Origin: Verrucomicrobiaceae bacterium
Lineage (GTDB): Bacteria; Verrucomicrobiota; Verrucomicrobiia; Verrucomicrobiales; Akkermansiaceae
Reading direction: 5' to 3'
DNA: 7,382 nucleotides
Assembly: GCA_027483005.1 (NCBI GenBank)
Contig: JAIXVN010000419.1
Location: 1-7,382 of the forward strand
The position numbers were made by a program, and so were the translations under genes. Position 1 is the stretch's first letter. Each line of letters opens with the position of its first letter. The notes beneath the pieces are model-generated. The model was not told the DNA's origin. It ran no database searches and saw only the letters and a list, made by a program, of their open reading frames with translations. Below, piece by piece: positions 1 to 6,823 of this stretch.

Positions 1-521
1 CCATAGGATTCAAGCAGTCGGGTCGATTCCGGTCCATTCGTCCAGAAACGGGTGGCCTGGCTGACGATCACTCTGCGGATCATCCTTTTGATGAATCCCA
101 CATGCCCCTCGGTGTGGAGCGTGCCTTCGGAGTAAACCGTCACCGGCACCTTGTGAATGGCTCCGTAAAGCAACGACCACATTGTACGGAACCCGAACTC
201 AGCCGTGATGATCGCATCCGGCCTCGACTCCCTGAGTGCGCGATAGGTCAACTCAGAAAAATGGAACTGCCTCCGCTCGGTGTAGTGGACATCCTGACGA
301 TGACGCTTGTAGATGAACGACCGGCAATTCTGGGTGACCATCTTGAACCGACAATCGTCCGTGCCCGTCTGCCAGGCTCGATTGAACTCGGAAAGCGTAT
401 CGAGAACCACGGTGAGGTCCACCCGTCGTGCAATCTCATTGTAGAAGCCGACCCTGTAGGGGGGAAGCATGTTGGTCACCAGCGTGACACGTGGCGTCCG
501 GATGGAGTGGAGATTCGACAT
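1..521 (-). CDS. GT-B (GT4-like) glycosyltransferase, N-terminal part, cut by window edge
   Basis: I translated this by hand from the ATG at 519-521. The frame stays open for 173 codons to base 1, so the C-terminal half lies outside the window. The protein opens with a short polar tail and then a beta-strand and loop reading VTLVTNMLPPYRVGFYNEIA (residues 12-31). This is the usual first Rossmann strand and acceptor-side loop of GT4/GT1-type glycosyltransferases. A strand reading PDAIIT, a strand reading VPVTVYSEG and a TRFWTNGPESTRLLESYG segment at the cut end (about 156-173) fit the GT-B N-terminal domain, where the protein crosses to the donor-binding domain. Such enzymes use nucleotide sugars in the cytoplasm. 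The donor-binding motif (EX7E region) is not in view, so substrate cannot be guessed. It starts 5 bases after the gtrA-like stop, with no clear Shine-Dalgarno sequence, and is probably translated by coupling. Confidence 0.8.
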   Translation of the reverse strand, partial: MSNLHSIRTPRVTLVTNMLPPYRVGFYNEIARRVDLTVVLDTLSEFNRAWQTGTDDCRFKMVTQNCRSFIYKRHRQDVHYTERRQFHFSELTYRALRESRPDAIITAEFGFRTMWSLLYGAIHKVPVTVYSEGTLHTEGHVGFIKRMIRRVIVSQATRFWTNGPESTRLLESY

Positions 522-526
522 GGGAT

Positions 527-1054
527 TCAGGAGTGGAACACGACCAGTTTCCGGAAAACGAAGTTCACGAAGGTTGAGATGAGGATGACACCCAGCTTGA
601 CCAGCAGATCATTCACCGAGCAGTACGTGATCAGGTACCAGGCCCCCAACTGACCGGCAGCGAAACTGACGGCGGCAGCAGCGGTGAAGAGCACGAACTC
701 CTTTCGGGGCGCATGCTTTCCGGAGACGAACACCCAACGCCGATTGGTCGAATAGGTAAAGGCATTGGTCGGAATGAAACCTGCGGCGATCTCAAACAGG
801 TTCCAGAACAGCCTCGAGGACTCGTACGAGGCACCCATCAGGTGGATCGCCAGCCAGCGGAACAAGGCGCAACTACCCAGGAAAACGATGACGGAAAGTC
901 CGCCAATCAGAAGGTACTTCGTGAACTGCCAGGACCCCGGGGCGTCCGGACGGACGACCACCGAGAAGGCGTTCCGGAAGCCGCGTCTGCGGCCGTCCGA
1001 CCAGAGCGCTGCCGCGTCACGAAGCGCGTCGAATGGATATCGGGCAAGACTCAT
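527..1054 (-). CDS. GtrA-family membrane protein, putative polyprenyl-phosphate-sugar flippase
   Basis: This 175-residue protein has the GtrA-family (PF04138) layout of four hydrophobic helices, roughly at residues 45-65, 84-103, 119-142 and 150-168. Family hallmarks visible are FTKYLLIGGLS (44-54) at the first helix, NAFTYSTNRRWVFVSG (97-112) after the second helix, and the closing NFVFRKLVVF (164-173). Family members such as phage GtrA are thought to help move polyprenyl-phosphate-linked sugars across the inner membrane; that role is family knowledge. About 40 mostly polar, arginine-rich residues precede the first helix, which is longer than the short tail of typical GtrA proteins. The start is chosen because its ATG overlaps the upstream stop as ATGA (1051-1054), implying translational coupling to the GT2 gene. 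A GTG inside the extension is a possible alternative start. No clear Shine-Dalgarno sequence is seen. Being next to two GT2 genes supports the assignment. Confidence 0.87.
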   Translation of the reverse strand: MSLARYPFDALRDAAALWSDGRRRGFRNAFSVVVRPDAPGSWQFTKYLLIGGLSVIVFLGSCALFRWLAIHLMGASYESSRLFWNLFEIAAGFIPTNAFTYSTNRRWVFVSGKHAPRKEFVLFTAAAAVSFAAGQLGAWYLITYCSVNDLLVKLGVILISTFVNFVFRKLVVFHS

Positions 1055-1860
1055 GGCTGAACGTCGTACTTGCCCCGGCAGGTATCCAGCAGTTGTCCCA
1101 TGACGGCAAAGAGCCCTCCAAAGCCCTTGATTTTCGTCGGCACCTTGCCCGAAGCAGGATAGACCCGGGAAACAGGAGTCTCGATCACCCGGTAGCGCAG
1201 CGCAGCCGCCTGGATCGCGAGATGATAGTGCAGCTGATAGCGGTCGAACACCGGACGGAACACCCCGATTCGAGGATCCTCCAGGAGTCGGCGGCTGTAG
1301 GCGCGGAAACCGTTGGTCGTATCGGTGTAACGGAATCCCGCCGCCATTGAGATCAAGGGCGCATGCATCAGGTTCACCGCCAGATAGCGGCTCAGTGGCG
1401 TGTTTTCGTGATGCCCTCCCGGAATGAAGCGGCTGCCCTGGACATGGTCGTAGCCCTTTTCCAACAGCTCGATCATCGAAGGAATGGCATCAAGCCCATC
1501 CTTGCCATTGCCGTCGATCACCACAACTCCATCGTAGCCTTCAGAGAGGCAATAATGGAACGCCATCCGCATCTGGGCACTGAGCTTGCCGGGGCCGCGC
1601 TTCACCAACAGGGCCTTCGCTCCCGTGGATTCGATCAAGGCCCCATCAAGCGAACCGTCGGTGCTGCCTCCGTCGGCCACGATCACATCGACGATCGACG
1701 AATGGGCCGACATCGCCGCCAGCTGCTTGCGGATCTTCTCCCCTTCGTTGATCACGAAGACACAGATTGCCCAGCGCTTCGCCCGCGGACGATCCCAGAT
1801 GACTTCGTAACGGGGGCTGACGAGGTCGTCGCCCCGGAGTTGAGCAGCGGCTTGACTCAT
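1051..1860 (-). CDS. Family 2 glycosyltransferase, DPM1-like, DGN variant of the DxD motif
   Basis: This 269-residue protein has the GT-A fold of family 2 glycosyltransferases. The nucleotide-binding strands read AICVFVINEGEKI (31-43) and VIVADGGSTDGS (59-70), where D63 and D68 match the first catalytic acidic cluster. A GPGKLSAQMRMAF segment (89-101) follows. The metal-binding region reads VVVIDGNGKDGLDAIP (112-127), so the second Asp of a classical DxD is Asn118, with D121 close by. VQGSRF (140-145) and YTDTTNGFRAYS (178-189) are strongly typical of DPM1/polyprenol-phosphate glycosyltransferase relatives. There is no convincing C-terminal membrane pair, so it is probably cytoplasmic or peripherally membrane bound. 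It overlaps the upstream GT2 stop by ATGA (1857-1860), yet also has the best ribosome binding site in the window (1867-1874). It overlaps the downstream gtrA-like gene by 4 bases. The donor sugar and acceptor are unknown. Confidence 0.9.
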   Translation of the reverse strand: MSQAAAQLRGDDLVSPRYEVIWDRPRAKRWAICVFVINEGEKIRKQLAAMSAHSSIVDVIVADGGSTDGSLDGALIESTGAKALLVKRGPGKLSAQMRMAFHYCLSEGYDGVVVIDGNGKDGLDAIPSMIELLEKGYDHVQGSRFIPGGHHENTPLSRYLAVNLMHAPLISMAAGFRYTDTTNGFRAYSRRLLEDPRIGVFRPVFDRYQLHYHLAIQAAALRYRVIETPVSRVYPASGKVPTKIKGFGGLFAVMGQLLDTCRGKYDVQP

Positions 1861-2855
1861 TGCGCGACCTCCTCGGTGGATTCCTTCACAATGCTGGACT
1901 GCACGGTGTCCTCAAGGAGGACCGAACTGTTGGCCTCGTGGGCGATGAAATACAGCGGCCTGCTGCGAACTTCGCCCAGGATCGTTCCGACATACTCGCT
2001 CAGGACGGCCAGGATCAGGCAGATGAAGAAGAACATGCCACTTTGCTGGAGCGAAAGCGTCGTCCATCCGGCGATCACGTCGGGCTTCACCAGATAAATC
2101 CCCAGGACATAAAGGGCGTAGAGCAGATTGAGCAGGGCGCCGATCATGCCCGCCACCGTCACCATCCGCAGAGGGTGCCGGGTATGCGCCGCGAGCAGGT
2201 CGATGGCCGTCGCAAGTTCGGAAGCAAAGGAGCCACGACGCTTCAGTGATCCGCGTTCGACGCGCTGGTACGGAAAAAACTCATGATGGTAGCCCAGCGT
2301 GAGCGTCAACACCCGCAGATACCGGCTCTGCACGCGAACCTGCAGCAACGCGTTGACGGCCTGACGACTCATTGCCCGGAAATCCTCCGCGCCCCTCTTG
2401 AGATCCACCCCGAGACGGCGATTGCAGTATCCGCGGAATGCGCTGCCAAAGAGCTCACGGAACCCAGAACGGACCCGGGGATTTTCCGCGACTCCATGGA
2501 CGATTCCCCCATTGATGCGGCATTTGGCCACCAGGTCCGGAATGCGCTCCACCGGATCACCCGCCGGATCGATGGTGACCACGTAGTCGCCGATCGCCGA
2601 CTCGATCCCGGCCGATAGCGCCACGTCCCTGCCGAACGGACGGGAGAGCCTCAGGTAGCGGACCTGCTGGACGTCCTTCAGCAGGCAATCAATGGTCTGG
2701 CGAGTTTCGTCCGTTGATCCATCGTCCACCAGGATGATCTCGAAAAAGCGGTAACCTGACGACATCACCCGGGAAAGATCCCTGAGGAACGATTCGACCA
2801 AGCTGCCATCGTTTTCCAACGGCACGACGACACTGACTACGGTGTGGGAATCCAT
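1857..2855 (-). CDS. GtrB/ArnC-like polyprenyl-phosphate glycosyltransferase (GT2) with altered DxD
   Basis: I start this at the ATG at 2853-2855, giving 332 residues. An in-frame ATG at 2942 would add 29 residues without family character, all read within or just beyond the end of the oxidoreductase gene. From 2855 the protein opens directly with the family strand TVVSVVVPLENDGS (5-18). FEIILVDDGSTDETRQ (38-53), VRYLRLSRPFGRDVALSAGI (65-84) and GDYVVTIDPAGDPVERIPDL (89-108) follow, which is the GtrB/ArnC/DPM order. Two membrane helices lie near 231-255 and 272-293, followed by GEVRSRPLYFIA (294-305), the usual amphipathic C-terminal element of GtrB and ArnC. Family members transfer a sugar from a nucleotide donor to polyprenyl phosphate on the cytoplasmic face. 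Oddly, the expected DADLQDPPE-like motif is D96-P-A-G-D100-P-V-E, one residue shorter and lacking the second Asp of DxD. The gene begins 19 bases after the oxidoreductase stop and has only a weak upstream purine run. Confidence 0.88.
   Translation of the reverse strand: MDSHTVVSVVVPLENDGSLVESFLRDLSRVMSSGYRFFEIILVDDGSTDETRQTIDCLLKDVQQVRYLRLSRPFGRDVALSAGIESAIGDYVVTIDPAGDPVERIPDLVAKCRINGGIVHGVAENPRVRSGFRELFGSAFRGYCNRRLGVDLKRGAEDFRAMSRQAVNALLQVRVQSRYLRVLTLTLGYHHEFFPYQRVERGSLKRRGSFASELATAIDLLAAHTRHPLRMVTVAGMIGALLNLLYALYVLGIYLVKPDVIAGWTTLSLQQSGMFFFICLILAVLSEYVGTILGEVRSRPLYFIAHEANSSVLLEDTVQSSIVKESTEEVAQ
1867..1874 (-). promoter_or_regulatory. Strong Shine-Dalgarno sequence for the second GT2 gene
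   Basis: Read on the minus strand, this is GAGGAGGT, a near-perfect anti-16S match, 6 bases before the ATG at 1860. It lies inside the end of the upstream GT2 reading frame. None of the other gene starts in the window has a comparable site, so this GT2 may be translated at a higher or independent rate although it also shares an ATGA junction with the upstream gene. Confidence 0.75.
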
Positions 2856-2874
2856 GAGTGTAAAGAGATAGGTC

Positions 2875-4035
2875 TCAGCAAGTGGAGGCCAGGATGGCAT
2901 CAATCTCATCCTCGACGTCGAAGATGTTGTCGATCTTGCCACCCATCACGTGGACCAGGGCAGGAAGCATCGGGTCCCGACGAAACAGGATCGGGCGACC
3001 GTCATCCACTTCGGTTTGCGGCAGGAGGGTTTTCACTTCCCAGATTGAATCGCAGTGGGTTGCGTTTCGCAATGCTGGGATGTACCGGGAGGCATCGCTG
3101 ACCATGTACTCGAAGTGGCTCTGCTTTTTGAGAAGGGAAAAGCGTTCATAGGGATCGATCGGGATCTCGCCCGGCTTTTCAAACCACTGAAGATGGGGCG
3201 TGTAGCGGACGTGGCTCAGGGTGGTCAGGCCCCGCGATGGATACGGCATGAACGAAAAGAATGGCCCGCACATCATGGTGACGGAAAGGCCATCCAGCTC
3301 CTCGGGCAGCTGGATCAAGGCCATTTCCGCCAGCTCCTGCTTCAAGGGGATCGGCGGCAGGTGGCTGCCATGGGTCAGAAGGTTCAGGCCACTGTAGGTC
3401 GCATTGATCACCAGGGTCGCCGGCAGTTCCGAGCCATCGCTGAGCCTCACCACCACGGTTCCATCTGCGGCCTTTTCTGCGGATTCCACCCGGGTTCCGA
3501 AGCGAATCGGAATGCCCGCTTCATCGAGGTCCCGGCGACAACGATCCCGCAGCAGAGAGCAGTCAAAGGCGCACTCCTCCGCGATCCAGACGGCCTCGGT
3601 CAGGGTTGGATTGAACAGCTTCGAAATCCGCTCAGGAGCCTCCTTCAAGGGCGCGCCGATCCGTTTCATGAAGACCTCGAATTGGCTGGCCGTGACTTTC
3701 GAGAACAGCCTGCTCACCCCGTAGATCTTGGTGAACCTGTCAACGATCGCCTCCCTGTAAACGCTGCGAAACCGCTCGTAATTGTGCCGCGACCGATAGG
3801 CGGTCATCAGGCTGCGCGGGTAATGATAGCCCCCGTGCACCCGTGCCTGATTGACCCTGGAGGCCCGGGTCAGAAGTTCATTTTCCGCCTCCACCACCAG
3901 CGGCCTGAGCCCCCTTCGCCGCAGCATCAGCGCGATCGAACAGCCAAAAAAGCCGCCACCGGCGATGACGACATTGATGGGCTTGGAATCTGATTTCACG
4001 GAAATGATTGGATTGGCCGGCGGATGCAAAATCAT
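2875..4035 (-). CDS. FAD-dependent oxidoreductase (DAO-type) within a glycosyltransferase operon
   Basis: This 386-residue protein has an N-terminal dinucleotide-binding fold: VVIAGGGFFGCSIALMLRRR (22-41), with G26, G28 and G31 forming the GxGxxG pattern and E49 at the end of the second strand where FAD enzymes bind the ribose. A conserved-looking segment ASRVNQARVHGGYHYPRS (58-75) follows where DAO-family proteins contact the flavin. A central FAD-fold strand reads LVINATYSGLN (208-218). The C-terminus carries MGGKIDNIFDVEDEI (364-378), consistent with the second FAD-contact region. No membrane helix or signal peptide is seen, so it is probably cytoplasmic. The family oxidises amines, alcohols or amino acids; the substrate here is unknown, but its position suggests a sugar or lipid-linked sugar. 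It begins 6 bases after the GT-C-like gene stop. The family call is solid, the biological reaction is not. The first roughly 18 residues are non-conserved in appearance, and a GTG at codon 13 is an alternative start. Confidence 0.85.
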   Translation of the reverse strand: MILHPPANPIISVKSDSKPINVVIAGGGFFGCSIALMLRRRGLRPLVVEAENELLTRASRVNQARVHGGYHYPRSLMTAYRSRHNYERFRSVYREAIVDRFTKIYGVSRLFSKVTASQFEVFMKRIGAPLKEAPERISKLFNPTLTEAVWIAEECAFDCSLLRDRCRRDLDEAGIPIRFGTRVESAEKAADGTVVVRLSDGSELPATLVINATYSGLNLLTHGSHLPPIPLKQELAEMALIQLPEELDGLSVTMMCGPFFSFMPYPSRGLTTLSHVRYTPHLQWFEKPGEIPIDPYERFSLLKKQSHFEYMVSDASRYIPALRNATHCDSIWEVKTLLPQTEVDDGRPILFRRDPMLPALVHVMGGKIDNIFDVEDEIDAILASTC

Positions 4036-4041
4036 GACAAC

Positions 4042-5985
4042 CTACTCGTGCGGATAGAGGCGCTTGGTCGTCCACGGCGGAAGCTTGGCGAGATCCTCAA
4101 TCTCATAGAGCGTCCCCACCACTTCAGCCCGTGAAAATTCTGGCGATGCGTCGTCGCTTGCAATCGCCCGGTACGGGCCGATCAACTCCAAAAACTCCCT
4201 CACCGAAAGACCAAATCGGTCCTCAATCCCTTTTTCAGAGGCAAAAAACAGGCCCTTCCCGGAGGGTTTCAGACCCTCTGCCTGCCTGCTTCCAAGCTCG
4301 ATCATCCGGCCATGATGGTAAGGCTCGTGAAGCCGATTCGACACCGCACCCCAAGAAAGTGTATACCAAACGAGCTGACCCTCCGCTTTCGAAAGTGCGG
4401 AGCCTTCAAGGGAAGCTTCGCGATGGCGGTTGAATCCTGCACCTTTCGAATCAAGAGAGGCCGTTACCGACGCGGGCAGCACCACCCGAAGTGGAGAAAT
4501 CACCAACATGGCCAAGGACAAGCCGCCGGCAAAAATCACTGCCGGCCCCGTGATGAAGCCACTCGGACAGGATCGATTGCCTAAGACGGCAGCAATTGCA
4601 ATCAATAGGAACGGGTAGTAGCCAGCCGCATGACGTTGTGACTCATGAACCGCCACCGTCGTCATGAACACTCCGTACGCGACAACCACCAACCCCACGA
4701 AGACCATGTCTGAACGCGTCCGGAGACTTTTCTTCGACTTCCGATTCAAGCAACCCAAGCCCATCGCCCCCAGAATCAGCAGCAGTGGTGCCCCCAAACC
4801 TGAAGTGCCTTCATAGCCCAACAAGGGAAAGCGGAAGTAGCTCAGGTGTGGGTGGAGTTCAGTCAACTTTCGAAACCAGGACTCCGGATTCGAGCGGGCA
4901 TTTGCCAACCCTGAATTCAACCGGGCCGAGAGAGGATTCGGCGTGATCGCATCCGCGAATAGGAACAAGGAATTCGCGGAAACCGCTGCGAGAGGATGTT
5001 CGGACTTGTGCCGGTAGTGGTTCTCTGGATCACCGGACCAATGGCCGGCCTCGAACTGGTTGGCGATGCTGATGGGCAAGATCGAGCAGAGGACACATGC
5101 AGCGAGAATCGGGGCGATCTTCAGGGACTGGGGCAGAAGGTTGCGCAGCGATTTCCACTCCCGCCATGCAATCCAAATTCCAAGAACACCCGCAATCGGC
5201 ACGTTGGTGATCTTCAGTCCACTGAGAAGCGCGAGGCTAAGGAAACAAAGCCCGAAACGCCACCGGGACGACAGCCATCTGGCCGAACGGGCCCGGCCGA
5301 AAACCACCGCCGAAAGTCCGAAAAAGACGGCGATCCCATCGTTTTGAAGTCCGGCCGACTGAAGAGCATAGCAGTAGGCGAACGGAACACAGGCTGCGAG
5401 AAACAAGGACCAGCGACGAGTCAGCCCCACGCTGCCTGCTGCCTGGAAAAGCAGGCCGGGGATCAGCGCGTAGGGGATCAAGTTGATCAGGAACAACAAT
5501 CGGTCTGTCTTCAGCAAGGCCAACTGCGGTGCAGCCATCCATTCATAGGCCAAGGCGCTGATGTCCATCCGATCATCGGCAGAATTGAGCCAGCACCATC
5601 GATGTTCCGCGAGCCACCGCTGGACCCGTGGAATACGGTAAGCGCTGGCATCCCAACCAAACGGCTGGGAGGTGCACGCTCCCACCAAGCTGACTATCAG
5701 CAGCGTGACGAACAACCATTCCCTGAGTCGCAGCCGTCGCCTCGATAGAAACGCGAACGCCGGAACCGAAGCGCGATGTTGCTTCAGGATCAGGGCCATT
5801 CCCCAGCAAAGTGGCGCAAGCATCACGGCATAACCAGCCGCGCCAAGCATTCCGATCGCACTCAGCAACCAGCCGGAGACGTTGCACCAGACTGCGTATG
5901 AAACGAAAAGCGCGGCGGACAGAACTACCGTACGCGAACCGAATGCAGGAAGACGATTGGGACTCTGGGAAGAAGGGATAGACAT
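4042..5985 (-). CDS. Multi-pass membrane glycosyltransferase of GT-C type (GT39/ArnT-like)
   Basis: This 647-residue protein is mostly hydrophobic, with roughly ten or more membrane helices in the first 500 residues. Two helices (about 20-45 and 47-67) precede an arginine-rich cytoplasmic loop (81-88) and a third helix (about 90-104). The following outside loop holds FGWDASAYRIPRVQRWLAEH (109-128). An Asp in a D..Y..PR..RW context, here D112, is the expected GT-C catalytic or metal-binding position. LQSAGLQNDGIAVFF (208-222) matches a second motif often seen in these undescribed GT39-like proteins. The last 140 or so residues are a soluble tail, probably periplasmic. GT-C enzymes use polyprenyl-phosphate sugars and act on the outer face of the inner membrane, so this is the likely transferase (GtrC role) served by the GtrB- and GtrA-like proteins. 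Acceptor unknown. It starts 13 bases after the isomerase stop, with no Shine-Dalgarno sequence seen. A flippase or polymerase is less likely given the D112 loop. Confidence 0.78.
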   Translation of the reverse strand: MSIPSSQSPNRLPAFGSRTVVLSAALFVSYAVWCNVSGWLLSAIGMLGAAGYAVMLAPLCWGMALILKQHRASVPAFAFLSRRRLRLREWLFVTLLIVSLVGACTSQPFGWDASAYRIPRVQRWLAEHRWCWLNSADDRMDISALAYEWMAAPQLALLKTDRLLFLINLIPYALIPGLLFQAAGSVGLTRRWSLFLAACVPFAYCYALQSAGLQNDGIAVFFGLSAVVFGRARSARWLSSRWRFGLCFLSLALLSGLKITNVPIAGVLGIWIAWREWKSLRNLLPQSLKIAPILAACVLCSILPISIANQFEAGHWSGDPENHYRHKSEHPLAAVSANSLFLFADAITPNPLSARLNSGLANARSNPESWFRKLTELHPHLSYFRFPLLGYEGTSGLGAPLLLILGAMGLGCLNRKSKKSLRTRSDMVFVGLVVVAYGVFMTTVAVHESQRHAAGYYPFLLIAIAAVLGNRSCPSGFITGPAVIFAGGLSLAMLVISPLRVVLPASVTASLDSKGAGFNRHREASLEGSALSKAEGQLVWYTLSWGAVSNRLHEPYHHGRMIELGSRQAEGLKPSGKGLFFASEKGIEDRFGLSVREFLELIGPYRAIASDDASPEFSRAEVVGTLYEIEDLAKLPPWTTKRLYPHE

Positions 5986-5998
5986 TGAGTGATTTTGT

Positions 5999-6823
5999 TC
6001 AGCCCATCACTGGTAGATCATAGATTCTTCTCACCTGCTGGATCGCAACGGTGGCCGAATCGACAAATGCCTCGGTCGCGCGCATTTCAATCGCGACGTC
6101 TCCAGCGTAGGCGATTTCATTTAGAACTGCGGATAGCCGCGCGTGCACCGGGTGCGGACTTTCCCAGTCAACCAGGTTAGGCTGGCTGGCGTGCGCGTGT
6201 CCGATCAACCCGGCGGCCTGCCGGATCACTGGCTCAAAGTCCTCACCACTCAAGGCCAGCCCGCCCGCGTCGACATGCAGTTTGAAGCCCGGCGAGTTCA
6301 CCTGCGCCACCAACTCCGCAGCCTGATCCAGGCGCGTGCAAAAATCCGCCCCGTAGGCTTCCGGATTCGCCTCCATTACTAAAAATGAACCTGCATCCGC
6401 GCAGGCATCCCCCACCTCGCGGAAAAATGGTGCCGCACTCTTGATCGCTTGGTCATGGGAGAGCTCCCCCTTGAGGCGGTTTTTTGGCGAACCAAACACC
6501 ATAGGTCCCGCCCCGCACCAGCCCGCGACACGTCCAACCGCGATCAACCAGTCCTTCATTCGAGTCCTTGATGCCTCATCCTCGAAGAGAAACACTCCGT
6601 CGGCCCCGAAGAGAAGCGCTTGAAAGGAACCAATGCGGAATCCCCGCTCACGATACCATTCCGCCTTTGCTTTCACCTCGGCTTCATTCGCTAGAAGTGG
6701 ATTCCCGAAAGCCCGCAACGGAGCGAGTTCGACGACTTCGACACCTTCATTTCGAAGGTTGTCGAGCATTTCCTCCTCGTTCTCAGGGGGCCAGGCGATG
6801 TGAGAAACGGAGAGACTGCTCAT
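5999..6823 (-). CDS. Sugar phosphate isomerase/epimerase-like TIM-barrel protein
   Basis: This 274-residue protein matches the AP endonuclease 2/xylose isomerase-like TIM-barrel superfamily (PF01261). It starts with the family strand VSHIAWPPENEEEMLDNLRN (6-25), then EVVELAPLRAFGNP (29-42), FRIGSFQALLFGADG (62-76) and MVFGSPKNR (108-116). The expected metal ligands are all present at strand ends: E151 in VMEANP, D185 in HVDAGG, H211 in GHAHAS and E246 in AIEMR. The enzyme should therefore be catalytically competent, using a divalent metal to isomerise or epimerise a sugar or related polyol in the cytoplasm. The exact substrate cannot be read. I recall relatives of this subtype sitting in polysaccharide gene clusters, consistent with a role in making an unusual sugar. 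Its ATG overlaps the upstream stop as ATGA (6820-6823), with no Shine-Dalgarno sequence, pointing to translational coupling. Confidence 0.85.
   Translation of the reverse strand: MSSLSVSHIAWPPENEEEMLDNLRNEGVEVVELAPLRAFGNPLLANEAEVKAKAEWYRERGFRIGSFQALLFGADGVFLFEDEASRTRMKDWLIAVGRVAGWCGAGPMVFGSPKNRLKGELSHDQAIKSAAPFFREVGDACADAGSFLVMEANPEAYGADFCTRLDQAAELVAQVNSPGFKLHVDAGGLALSGEDFEPVIRQAAGLIGHAHASQPNLVDWESPHPVHARLSAVLNEIAYAGDVAIEMRATEAFVDSATVAIQQVRRIYDLPVMG

Noticed and set aside
102..653. A 183-codon open frame on the plus strand
   Set aside because: It is antisense to the GT-B glycosyltransferase start and the end of the gtrA-like gene, both recognisable by motif, so it is a shadow.
1363..2097. 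A 244-codon open frame on the plus strand
   Set aside because: It runs antisense across the junction of the two GT2 genes, both of which have clear family motifs. No motif or credible start context is seen in it.
3055..3993. A 312-codon open frame on the plus strand
   Set aside because: It lies wholly antisense to the well-supported FAD oxidoreductase. Its translation is low-complexity, rich in Gln, Arg, His, Gly and Pro, with no recognisable motif. It is a composition shadow of the minus-strand gene.
4996..5748. A 250-codon open frame on the plus strand
   Set aside because: It is antisense to the GT-C-like gene. The translation is highly polar, lacks any domain pattern, and is explained by the codon composition of the opposite strand.
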